DNA from: Oscillospiraceae bacterium
GTDB taxonomy: Bacteria; Bacillota; Clostridia; Oscillospirales; Acutalibacteraceae
Assembly: GCA_031288555.1 (NCBI GenBank)
Contig: JAITRE010000010.1
Coordinates: forward strand, 1 to 48,238
Length of the DNA: 48,238 nt
Direction: 5' to 3'
Positions 7,176-14,886 of this stretch are shown in pieces; position 1 is the first letter of the stretch; every line of letters starts with the position of its first letter. Made by a program: the position numbers and the translations under genes. Under the pieces are notes generated by a model, which saw only the letters and a list, made by a program, of their open reading frames with translations, searched no databases and had not been told where the DNA came from.

Positions 7176-9020
7176 ATGAGATGCAAAAGGACATTTAAAG
7201 TATTTGCAAAAATAGGGTTTAAAAAAATTTTTTCTTTAATTTTAAGCTTGTGTTTATTTTTAGTGAATACAGTTTTTAGTCGAAGCAGTGGAAATTGTTA
7301 CACTATTGTTGGGAAGGAAATTGCTCAGGAAACTAACAATTCAGAAAGAATACGTATACGGGGGCAACTTGTTGAGGGACTAGCTGCTGGACTGCCGCTG
7401 CAGCAGATAAATAATGATGTAGATGCAAATGATGAAGAAGAAGATGTAGATGCAAATGGTGAAGAAGAAGATGTAGATGCAAATGGTGAAGAAATTGAGC
7501 AGTTTGCTGGTGAATTAGGCAATGAAATTGGTGAAGAGTTAGGTTATAATGCTAGAGAAATCGAGCAGTTTGCCGATAAGTCGGGCGATTCAAGTTACGA
7601 AGAGTTAAGTGATCAAGAGATGATAGAAGAAGACTTTAGGTATGTTCTTTATAAAAGTCGTCTTGAAAATATTAAAAATATGGAAAAAAATCTCCCCCCG
7701 GGTTCTGTAGATTGTGAATATTTAAAAATTTTAAAAGCAAAGGATAATACTATTTCTATTATCGGGTTAGCAGATTATATGGATAGCAAAGAAATTACGA
7801 TTCCTGATGCTTTTATTTTTAATGAAAATGGTGAATTTAGTTTTCCAAAGGGCGAGATTGATTTTAATGGGGAAAGCTTTGTTTCTTCTGAAGAAGAAGA
7901 TGGGAAAATTTGCCCTGTTGTTTCTATACACGATTATGCTTTTGTTAATCTTATTTTTTTAACTGAAGTTGTTTTACCAAAGTTTATTAAAACTATAGGA
8001 CGAAATTCTTTTTCGACTTGTAATTTTTTAAAACAAATCAATCTACCGAATTCTATTGAACATATAGGAGAATCTGCTTTTTCCTTCTGTATTAGTTTAA
8101 CTGCTATTGAGTTGCCATCGAATATTAAAACAATAGAAGAAAAACTTTTTTATTTTTGTAAAAAATTAACTTTTATTAATCTTCCACCTTCCGTTGAATT
8201 TATAGGAGAAAAAGCTTTTTATAATTGTTTTTTATTAGAATATATTGATCTTTCGAATGTTAAGGGTATAGAAAAAGGAGCTTTTTCGAATTGTGTAAGC
8301 TTAAAAGAAGTTGTCTTATCAAAAATTATTTTTATAAAAAAGGGAGTTTTTGGTTCTTGTGAAAACATGACGAAGGTTGTTTTGTCGGATTCGCTTGAAA
8401 GTATAGGACTAGGTGCTTTTTTTGAATGTAAGAGCTTGGAGAGTCTTCATCTTCCAGATACAGTGTCTTCTATAGGGCCTTATGCTTTTGGTTTGTGTTA
8501 TTCTCTTAAGTCAATTAACTTACCAAATTGTCTTGAAAGAATAAGATCAGGCACTTTTCGTCAATGTGAAAACTTATCAGAGTTTGAATTTCCTCCCAAA
8601 ATAACTTATATAGGAAAGTTTGCCTTTTTTGCTTGTAAGTCCTTGAAAAGAGATTTGGTATTTCCAAAATTACTTGAAAGTATAGGAAAGTGTGCTTTTA
8701 GTTATTCGAATTTAACGTCTCTTCGTTTATCAGACTCAGTAGTTTCTATAGGAAATTTGGCTTTTTATGAATGTTTAGATTTAATAGCAATTGTTTGGCC
8801 AAGTTTTATTAATTTTTTGGGAGATGAAGCTTTTGGAGGCTGCCCAAAACTTGTTTTAGTTTTATGCAACCGCAAAGTGCCAGTGGCTGTTGAGTCTTTA
8901 AATAAATATGCAGAAAAAACATTTTTTAATGGCAATGAAACAAACGAGCTTGTGGTGTTTTTTTACGATCCTGACGATAAAAAAAATTTTGAAAGAAAGA
9001 CTTTGACACTAAGACAATAA
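7176..9020 (+). CDS. BspA-type leucine-rich-repeat secreted protein, acidic linker
   Basis: The 614-residue product starts with a signal peptide (KRTFKVFAKIGFKK, then SLILSLCLFLVNTVF). An acidic linker follows, with three DVDAN(D/G)EEE units and two EIEQFA units at about residues 80-150. The N-terminal cap (EFSFPKGEIDFNG, DGKICPVVSIHDYAF) matches that of the 4844 protein. About fourteen LRR_5/BspA repeats occupy residues 250-585. The C-terminal block ending YDPDDKKNFERKTLTLRQ resembles YDPVDLELYEKGILHFK of the 4844 protein, so the two are paralogues. It is probably secreted or surface-associated and binds an unknown ligand. The ATG has AAAAAGGAG ten bases upstream. A clear terminator follows at 9148-9180. 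Confidence 0.9.
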   Translation: MRCKRTFKVFAKIGFKKIFSLILSLCLFLVNTVFSRSSGNCYTIVGKEIAQETNNSERIRIRGQLVEGLAAGLPLQQINNDVDANDEEEDVDANGEEEDVDANGEEIEQFAGELGNEIGEELGYNAREIEQFADKSGDSSYEELSDQEMIEEDFRYVLYKSRLENIKNMEKNLPPGSVDCEYLKILKAKDNTISIIGLADYMDSKEITIPDAFIFNENGEFSFPKGEIDFNGESFVSSEEEDGKICPVVSIHDYAFVNLIFLTEVVLPKFIKTIGRNSFSTCNFLKQINLPNSIEHIGESAFSFCISLTAIELPSNIKTIEEKLFYFCKKLTFINLPPSVEFIGEKAFYNCFLLEYIDLSNVKGIEKGAFSNCVSLKEVVLSKIIFIKKGVFGSCENMTKVVLSDSLESIGLGAFFECKSLESLHLPDTVSSIGPYAFGLCYSLKSINLPNCLERIRSGTFRQCENLSEFEFPPKITYIGKFAFFACKSLKRDLVFPKLLESIGKCAFSYSNLTSLRLSDSVVSIGNLAFYECLDLIAIVWPSFINFLGDEAFGGCPKLVLVLCNRKVPVAVESLNKYAEKTFFNGNETNELVVFFYDPDDKKNFERKTLTLRQ

Positions 9021-9147
9021 ATTGCAGTATTCTTAAACAATGATTTTAAAGCAACAGATAAAAAAGTTTTATTAATGAAGAAAATTATCAGTTAAATTAA
9101 GCGAAGAATTGATATGAATCAGTTGTAGAAAATATTTTTGTTTTAAA

Positions 9148-9180
9148 ACATTTAAGTTTATTTAAACTTAAGTGTTTTTT
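9148..9180 (+). terminator. Rho-independent terminator after BspA-like gene
   Basis: Arms ACATTTAAGTTTA (9148-9160) and TAAACTTAAGTGT (9163-9175) pair over 13 bp with one G-U, closed by a TT loop, and are followed by a run of T. Confidence 0.8.
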
Positions 9181-9339
9181 TATGGTAATGTTTTTTAAAA
9201 TAAGTGTTTGCAAAAATTAATGAAGAATAGTTTTTTATAAAAAAATGAAAATTTTTAAATGGTTAATTTACGAGTTTTTAATTGTTAAAGTTTTATTTTT
9301 TAAAACGATAGTATAAATGTTTTTATTTTATGTGTTAAT

Positions 9340-9368
9340 TTGACAAGATACTAGGAATATGTCACAAT
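9340..9368 (+). promoter_or_regulatory. Candidate promoter of VPKTG protein gene
   Basis: A consensus -35 TTGACA (9340-9345) lies 17 bases before CACAAT (9363-9368), a weak -10. Transcription from it would begin around 9375, just where a long-range helix (9374-9386 with 9461-9470) opens. Confidence 0.4.
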
Positions 9369-9373
9369 AACAT

Positions 9374-9470
9374 TGTCTGTTAGGTGTAGAGTTTAAAAAT
9401 TCGACAGAAGATTAGAGATGAAATTTTAGAGTTTTTTATAATTTTTAAAAATATGAATATCACCCAGACA
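9374..9470 (+). promoter_or_regulatory. Possible structured 5' leader
   Basis: TGTCTG (9374-9379) and GGTG (9383-9386), split by a TTA bulge, can pair with CACCCAGACA (9461-9470). This would close a region of about 75 nt. The ribosome binding site (AAAAAGGAG near 9481-9489) lies just outside the helix. It matches no riboswitch class I know. Confidence 0.3.
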
Positions 9471-9497
9471 TTATTGTATTAAAAAGGAGAAATTATA

Positions 9498-9899
9498 ATG
9501 AAGAAAAAAGGTTTAAAGCTTAAAAAATGTTTATTATTAGCTACTTCGATTTCATTTGCTTCGTTTGTGGGTTTAAGTTCTGTTTCAACAATTTCCTATG
9601 CAGAAACTACTAAGGAAAAAGAGTTTACTGTTACTAAACTTTCTAATGAAAAAAAGAAAGATGAAAAAAAATCAAGTGAACCTGCTAAAAAAGAAGATAA
9701 GAGTAATGTCAAAGATAAAGCGTCTGATAAAAAGAGTGATAAGGGCGGTAAAGGTGGTGGCAAAGATGTGCCTAAAACGGGTTTTATTTCGGGTTCTATA
9801 AATCCATTTATTTGTTCTTCTTGTATTTTGCCAGTTGGTTTAGTTTTGTCCAAATTTTTTGCAAAAAAAGAAAATCTGAAAATGCTAGGTAATTTTTAA
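9498..9899 (+). CDS. Small secreted Lys-rich protein with VPKTG sorting-like signal
   Basis: The 133-residue product has a signal peptide (MKKKGLKLKKC, then a hydrophobic stretch ending SYAE, with likely cleavage near residue 36). A lysine/glutamate/serine-rich disordered linker (residues 38-85) and a glycine-rich spacer follow. VPKTG lies at about residues 90-94, then a hydrophobic segment (SINPFICSSCILPVGLVL) and a basic tail KFFAKK. This order matches a sortase substrate with a variant LPxTG motif, but the tail is longer than usual and no sortase gene is in the window. The ATG has AAAAAGGAG upstream. Function unknown; a short wall-attached spacer or cationic surface protein is possible. 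Confidence 0.75.
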   Translation: MKKKGLKLKKCLLLATSISFASFVGLSSVSTISYAETTKEKEFTVTKLSNEKKKDEKKSSEPAKKEDKSNVKDKASDKKSDKGGKGGGKDVPKTGFISGSINPFICSSCILPVGLVLSKFFAKKENLKMLGNF

Positions 9900-10051
9900 A
9901 AGCATTTTATAATTTAATTTAATTTTTAAAATAGTACTTTAAAATATTTTGAGTAAAAATTAAAGATTTTTAGATAAAAATTTTGAATTTAGCACAAAGT
10001 AAATTAGAGTGCTATTTTATTTATGGACTAATTACTAAAGTGTTTTGCAGC

Positions 10052-10080
10052 TTTACATGTTAATTTAAATGTGATACACT
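10052..10080 (+). promoter_or_regulatory. Promoter of rpsO-pnp
   Basis: TTTACA (10052-10057) and TACACT (10075-10080) are 17 bases apart, about 100 bases before the rpsO start. This is a good match to a sigma-A promoter. Confidence 0.5.
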
Positions 10081-10180
10081 TTTAGTAAATATGAAGAATT
10101 CACAAGAAAAATTTTTGCTGTTAAATTGATTTTTTAAAAAAAGAATTTTGCAAAATATTTATAAAGGGTGATGGTTTGTG

Positions 10181-10444
10181 ATGTTAAAAGAAGAAAAGGC
10201 AATATTTATAAAAAAATATGCAAGAAAAGAAACGGATACAGGATCTCCTGAAGTTCAAATTGCTTTGTTTACAAGCAGAATTAACGCTTTAACTGAACAT
10301 CTTAAGACTCATAAAAAAGACTTTCATTCTAGATATGGCCTTTTAAAGTTAGTTGGTAGAAGGCGCAGACTTCTTAAGTATATAAAAAGGAAGAATCTTG
10401 AATCTTACCGTGCTTTAATTTCAAAACTTGGAATACGTAAATGA
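10181..10444 (+). CDS. rpsO: 30S ribosomal protein S15
   Basis: S15 binds the central domain of 16S rRNA early in small-subunit assembly. The 87-residue protein has the standard blocks [43 protein letters not shown] and [12 protein letters not shown]. An in-frame GTG lies directly before the ATG at 10181; both are reachable from AAGGGTG at 10164-10170, and the ATG gives the usual S15 N-terminus. It is followed 67 bp later by pnp, the classical rpsO-pnp operon. In well studied bacteria both genes are controlled at the RNA level; no S15-binding pseudoknot was identified here by eye. Confidence 0.97.
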   Translation: MLKEEKAIFIKKYARKETDTGSPEVQIALFTSRINALTEHLKTHKKDFHSRYGLLKLVGRRRRLLKYIKRKNLESYRALISKLGIRK

Positions 10445-10511
10445 TTAATTAAATTTTGTTAATTTAATTAATGTTTTTAAATAAAAATGTGAAAGTAGAG
10501 ATTTTAAATTT

Positions 10512-12605
10512 ATGTTTGAAGAACACAAAACATTTGAAACAAGTTTAGCTAACAGGCCTTTTTGCATAGAAACAGGTAAAATTGCTCAACTTGCGAATGG
10601 TTCGTGTTTTGTAAGATATGGTGAAACAGTTGTAAATGTTACCGTTACTGCTTCTCGTGAGATTAGAGAAGGAATAGATTTTTTTCCTCTTTCTGTGGAT
10701 TATGAAGAAAGACTTTATTCAGTTGGAAAAATTCCAGGTTCTTATTTAAGAAGAGAAGGCCGTCCGACTGATAAAGCTATAATTTTTTCTAGGGTTATTG
10801 ATAGGCCTATAAGACCTTTGTTTCCTAAAGATTTGCGAAATGATGTTTCTGTTGTTTGCACGGTTATGTCGGTAGATCCTGATTGTTCTCCTGAAATTGC
10901 AGCTATGATAGGTGCTTCGTGTGCTATTAGCATTTCTGATATTCCTTGGAATGGTCCTATTTCGGGAGTTAATGTTGCGCTTATTAACGATGAATTTGTG
11001 TTGAATCCAACAGCGAAACAAAGGGATGCTTCAGAGCTTTCTCTTTGTGTGGCCTCGACTAAAGATTTAGTGGTTATGATAGAAGCTTGTGCAAATGAAG
11101 TTTCCAGTGACACTATGTTAAAGGCTATAAAATTTGCACATGCTGCAAACAAGGATATTATAAAATTTATAGAGAAGATAAAACTAGATATAGGTCAAAA
11201 AAAGTTTTTTTATGAAAGTGTTAAAGTAAGCGACGAAATGTTTTCAGAAGTTAAAAATTTTGCGTTTGATGATGTAAAACTTGCTTACAGTTTTTGTGAG
11301 AAAAAAGTTCGAGAGAAAAAAGTTTTTGAAGTTTATAAAAAAACTTTAGATAAATTTTTAGAAATTTACCCAAACGATAAATTAAAGATAGAAGATTGTC
11401 TTTATAATATCCAAAAAACAATAGTTAGAAGATTTATTTTAGATGAAAACAAAAGAGTGGATGGACGCTCTTTAGATGAAATACGTCCGCTTAGCGCGGA
11501 AGTTTCTGTTTTGCCTAGAGTGCACGGTTCAGGGCTTTTTACAAGAGGGCAAACTCAAGTTTTAACTGTTGCGACGTTAGGGCTTATGAGTGATCAACAA
11601 ATGTTAGATGGAATTGATGGTAATGAAAGTAAGCGTTATATTCATCATTATAATTTTCCATCTTATTCTGTAGGAGAAACGAGGCCTATTAGAGGTCCTG
11701 GAAGACGTGAGATAGGTCATGGTGCTCTTGCGGAAAGGTCTATTATTCCTGTTCTTCCTAGCGTTGAAGAATTTCCTTATTCCATAAGATTAGTTTCTGA
11801 AGTTGTGTCGTCAAACGGTTCAACGTCTCAAGCTTCTGTATGCGGCTCGACTCTTGCACTGATGGACGCCGGAGTTCCTATTAAATCTCCTGTTGCTGGT
11901 ATATCTTGCGGATTAGTTTCTGAGTTAGGGCGATTTGTTACTATGGTGGATATACAAGGAATTGAGGATTTTTTTGGAGATATGGATTTTAAAGTTGCTA
12001 GAACTCTCAACGGCATAACCGCTATTCAAATGGATCTTAAAATAGATGGTCTTACTGAGGAAATAATAAGTGAAGCTTTAAAAAAGACTGAGAAAGCTGT
12101 GGGTTATATTTTAAACTCAGTTATTTTGAAAACCATAAAAAATCCAAGGAAAGAGCTTTCAAAATATGCTCCTAAAACTCTTTCTATAAAAATACCTGCT
12201 GAAAGAATAAGGGAGGTTATAGGAAGTGGTGGCAAAATAATTCAAAAAATTTGTTCTGGTTTCAATGTTCAAGTAGATATAGAAGAAGATGGAAAAGTGT
12301 TTGTTTTTTCGAAAGACATTGAGAATTGCAAAAAAGCTCTTGACGCAATAAAGATGATAGTCAATGATCCTGAAATAGGAGAAATTTATAAAGCTCGTGT
12401 TGTTAAAATTATGGATTTTGGAGCTTTTGTTGAACTTGCTCCTGGTAAAGAGGCTCTTTGTCACATTTCCCAGTTAGATGTTAAAAGGACAGAGAAAGTT
12501 ACTGATATTGTTAAGATTAATGATGAAATTTTAGTTAAAGTTACAGAAATCGATGATAAAGGAAGAATAAATGTTTCTAGGAAAGATGCTCTTTTCGTCA
12601 ATTAA
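10512..12605 (+). CDS. pnp: Polyribonucleotide nucleotidyltransferase (PNPase)
   Basis: PNPase degrades RNA from the 3' end with phosphate, releasing nucleoside diphosphates, and takes part in mRNA turnover. The 697-residue protein has two RNase PH domains (about residues 10-220 and 310-530). Typical blocks are FFPLSVDYEERLYSVGKIPGS, REGRPTDKAIIFSRVIDRPIRPLFP and GETRPIRGPGRREIGHGALAERS. A KH domain (IREVIGSGGKIIQKI, near 560) and an S1 domain (ARVVKIMDFGAFVEL ... EALCHISQL) complete it. Length and domain order are normal. The ATG at 10512 has only a weak ribosome binding site, consistent with translation following rpsO or with control. Confidence 0.97.
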   Translation: MFEEHKTFETSLANRPFCIETGKIAQLANGSCFVRYGETVVNVTVTASREIREGIDFFPLSVDYEERLYSVGKIPGSYLRREGRPTDKAIIFSRVIDRPIRPLFPKDLRNDVSVVCTVMSVDPDCSPEIAAMIGASCAISISDIPWNGPISGVNVALINDEFVLNPTAKQRDASELSLCVASTKDLVVMIEACANEVSSDTMLKAIKFAHAANKDIIKFIEKIKLDIGQKKFFYESVKVSDEMFSEVKNFAFDDVKLAYSFCEKKVREKKVFEVYKKTLDKFLEIYPNDKLKIEDCLYNIQKTIVRRFILDENKRVDGRSLDEIRPLSAEVSVLPRVHGSGLFTRGQTQVLTVATLGLMSDQQMLDGIDGNESKRYIHHYNFPSYSVGETRPIRGPGRREIGHGALAERSIIPVLPSVEEFPYSIRLVSEVVSSNGSTSQASVCGSTLALMDAGVPIKSPVAGISCGLVSELGRFVTMVDIQGIEDFFGDMDFKVARTLNGITAIQMDLKIDGLTEEIISEALKKTEKAVGYILNSVILKTIKNPRKELSKYAPKTLSIKIPAERIREVIGSGGKIIQKICSGFNVQVDIEEDGKVFVFSKDIENCKKALDAIKMIVNDPEIGEIYKARVVKIMDFGAFVELAPGKEALCHISQLDVKRTEKVTDIVKINDEILVKVTEIDDKGRINVSRKDALFVN

Positions 12606-13085
12606 AATGTAGAAATTTGCGGATTTCGACTTAATTTATTTTTGAGTTTGCTCAAGAGAAAAACGGCTAGTTTTAATTTTGTTTTTAGCAATAATAAGTT
12701 TTTATTAAAGACAAAGCTTTGCCATAATTTTCTACATAAAAGCTTTCAAATTTTAAGAATCTGCGGTAAAAAAATTTAATTAAAAAGTAGGTGCAAGCTG
12801 TTTGTGAAGCTAAAGAAAGAACAGTGAAGAAGAAAGTTTGTAATTTTAAATTAGAAATTTAGTTTTAAAAAATCTTTTATAAAAAGCAGTTTAAATGTTT
12901 TTAAAAAATTGATGTACTTATTTGTTAGGTCGTGATAAAATCAGCTTTATGATTTATTAACACTTATAGCTGTTAGGAGGTGAGTTTGTTAACTTTAAAA
13001 GCTTAAAGAATAAAAAAATCTAAGACGCTTTAAATTTAAAAAGTTACTTTAAAAGTTTTTATTTTTTAATAAGAGGAGTTTTGGT
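12606..13085. other. Intergenic region with orphan Shine-Dalgarno
   Basis: 480 AT-rich bases lie between pnp and the third BspA-like gene. At 12974-12983 there is a near-perfect Shine-Dalgarno, TAGGAGGTGA. It is followed at 12986 by TTG and a six-codon frame that stops at 13004-13006. The true ribosome binding site of the next gene is the weaker AAGAGGAG near 13070. No strong pnp terminator is visible. Confidence 0.5.
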
Positions 13086-14654
13086 ATGCAGAAATTAAAG
13101 TTATTCAAAAAATCTTTTTTAAAAAAGTTATTTTTTATTTGTTTTAGTTTATTTTTAGGATTTTCATTTTTAAATTTATCAAATAGTAATGTTTACTCTG
13201 TAAAAAATAATCCTGATGCTAAAAACAAAAATTTTGAAAGCAAAAATTTATCCCAACCTGAGGCAAGTTTTAGTAATGAAGAAAACGTAGATTTTAATAA
13301 CGAAGTGAATTTTCATCAATCACCTTCTGATATAACGACGAATTTTATTAATGAAGATTTAGACTCACAAGTCAGAGATACAAGTGATTTTGGCGAAATA
13401 ACCACTATTGATGGAGAAAAACTTAATCCAGAACTTGTTTTTTCGACCTTTTGCACTTCGGAAAATACAGTTTTTATTACTGGAGTTTCTTCGCAGTATA
13501 AAGATTTTTTGTACAAAATTAAAATTCCAAAGTATTTTCAAAAAGATGGCAAATTACTTCCAATTGTTAATATAGGTGATGGAGTTTTTTTAGAATGTAG
13601 AAACTTAGAAAGCGTTGTTGTTTCAGATGCTATTATCTCATTAGGAAACGATGTGTTTAGAGATTGTAGAAAATTAGTAAATGTATTTTTGCCAAGCTCT
13701 GTTAAATTTATGGGCAAAAAACTATTTGCTAATTGTTTAAGTTTATCAAATATTTGCCTACCGAACTTTATTACTTCGATTGAAGATTTTATGTTCTACA
13801 ATTGTACGACATTAAAAGAAGTATTTCTGCCAAGTTTAATTACTGATATTGGAAATAACGCATTTAGTAAATGTTTAAGTTTAAAAAGCATAATTCTGCC
13901 AGACTCTCTTGTTTCTATTGGAAAAAGTGCGTTTGCTGAATGTTTTAGTTTGGAAACTATTTCTCTACCTTCTTCTATTACTTCAATGGGCAAAGAAGTG
14001 TTTTTTAAGTGCAAAAATTTAAGTTCTGTTCATTTACCAAACTTTATTACTTCTATTAAAGAAAGTGTTTTTCGTGGATGTGTGAAATTAGAAAGTATTG
14101 TTGTACCAAATGCTGTTACCAAAATAGATTCTGGAGTGTTTGAAGGCTGCAGCAATTTAAGTTATATTCAGTTACCGGATTCTATTACTGTAATAGGAGT
14201 AAGAGCGTTTTCGTGGTGCAGCAAATTAGAAAATATTACTCTGCCAAAGTTTATTACTGAAGTTGAACCTGGTGCATTTTTTTGTTGTGAAAGCCTTAAA
14301 CGCGTTGTTATACCAGATTCTGTCGTTAATATAAAAAGTCAATCTTTTAAAAATTGTTATAATTTAGAAACTGTCAGTTTCCCAGAATCTGTTATTTTTA
14401 TAGAATATTCTGCTTTTTGTAATTGTTATAAATTAGGGAAAATTTTTTTGCCACCGTTTGTTAAATATATAGAAAATTTAGCTTTTGCAAATTGCAAAAA
14501 CCTTAAAATAGATGAACTGCCAAACAGTATTAAAAAAATAGAAAAAGGAAGTTTTTATAATTGTGATAAATTTAATGTAAATATAAAAAATCAAGTTAAA
14601 AAAATATTTCCAGAGAGTTTTAATAACAACATAAAAATTTTTTTAAAAGTCTAA
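13086..14654 (+). CDS. BspA-type leucine-rich-repeat secreted protein
   Basis: The 522-residue product has a signal peptide (KLKLFKKSFLKK basic start, hydrophobic core around residues 17-33, cleavage probably near NVYS). An Asn/Glu-rich linker to about residue 110 and a short cap (PKYFQKDGKLLPIVNIGDGVF) follow. About fourteen LRR_5/BspA repeats of the form LPxxITxIxxxxFxxCxxL run to residue 510. Unlike the 4844 and 7176 proteins it lacks the YDP-containing C-terminal block, so it is a more distant paralogue. It is probably surface-exposed or secreted, with an unknown ligand. The start ATG has AAGAGGAG upstream. A strong palindromic terminator follows at 14671-14700. Confidence 0.9.
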   Translation: MQKLKLFKKSFLKKLFFICFSLFLGFSFLNLSNSNVYSVKNNPDAKNKNFESKNLSQPEASFSNEENVDFNNEVNFHQSPSDITTNFINEDLDSQVRDTSDFGEITTIDGEKLNPELVFSTFCTSENTVFITGVSSQYKDFLYKIKIPKYFQKDGKLLPIVNIGDGVFLECRNLESVVVSDAIISLGNDVFRDCRKLVNVFLPSSVKFMGKKLFANCLSLSNICLPNFITSIEDFMFYNCTTLKEVFLPSLITDIGNNAFSKCLSLKSIILPDSLVSIGKSAFAECFSLETISLPSSITSMGKEVFFKCKNLSSVHLPNFITSIKESVFRGCVKLESIVVPNAVTKIDSGVFEGCSNLSYIQLPDSITVIGVRAFSWCSKLENITLPKFITEVEPGAFFCCESLKRVVIPDSVVNIKSQSFKNCYNLETVSFPESVIFIEYSAFCNCYKLGKIFLPPFVKYIENLAFANCKNLKIDELPNSIKKIEKGSFYNCDKFNVNIKNQVKKIFPESFNNNIKIFLKV

Positions 14655-14670
14655 GATGAAAATAATATTG

Positions 14671-14700
14671 TTAGAGATCTTCTTAAAAGAAGATCTCTAA
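14671..14700. terminator. Palindromic terminator between BspA-like gene and ftsH
   Basis: TTAGAGATCTTCTT (14671-14684) and AAGAAGATCTCTAA (14687-14700) form a perfect inverted repeat with a minimal loop. It lies between two convergent genes and can serve both strands; the T run after it is short. Confidence 0.65.
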
Positions 14701-14886
14701 ATTTGTTGTTTATGCTACACACAAAGCCAAATACCAATAGTTTTTGCTGCAATATATAACTGTTCTTTTTGGTAAATCTAAAATATTTGCAAAAGCTTTG
14801 TTTTTAATATTTTTTTTAATTCTGTTTACAATATCAAAAATAAATTTATTACTTGTGATGTGTCTGAAACAAAAATACAAAATTTA

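Noticed and set aside
9374..9470. Known riboswitch class such as c-di-GMP or TPP
   Set aside because: A long-range helix is possible, but none of the conserved core words of these classes is present; kept only as an unclassified leader.
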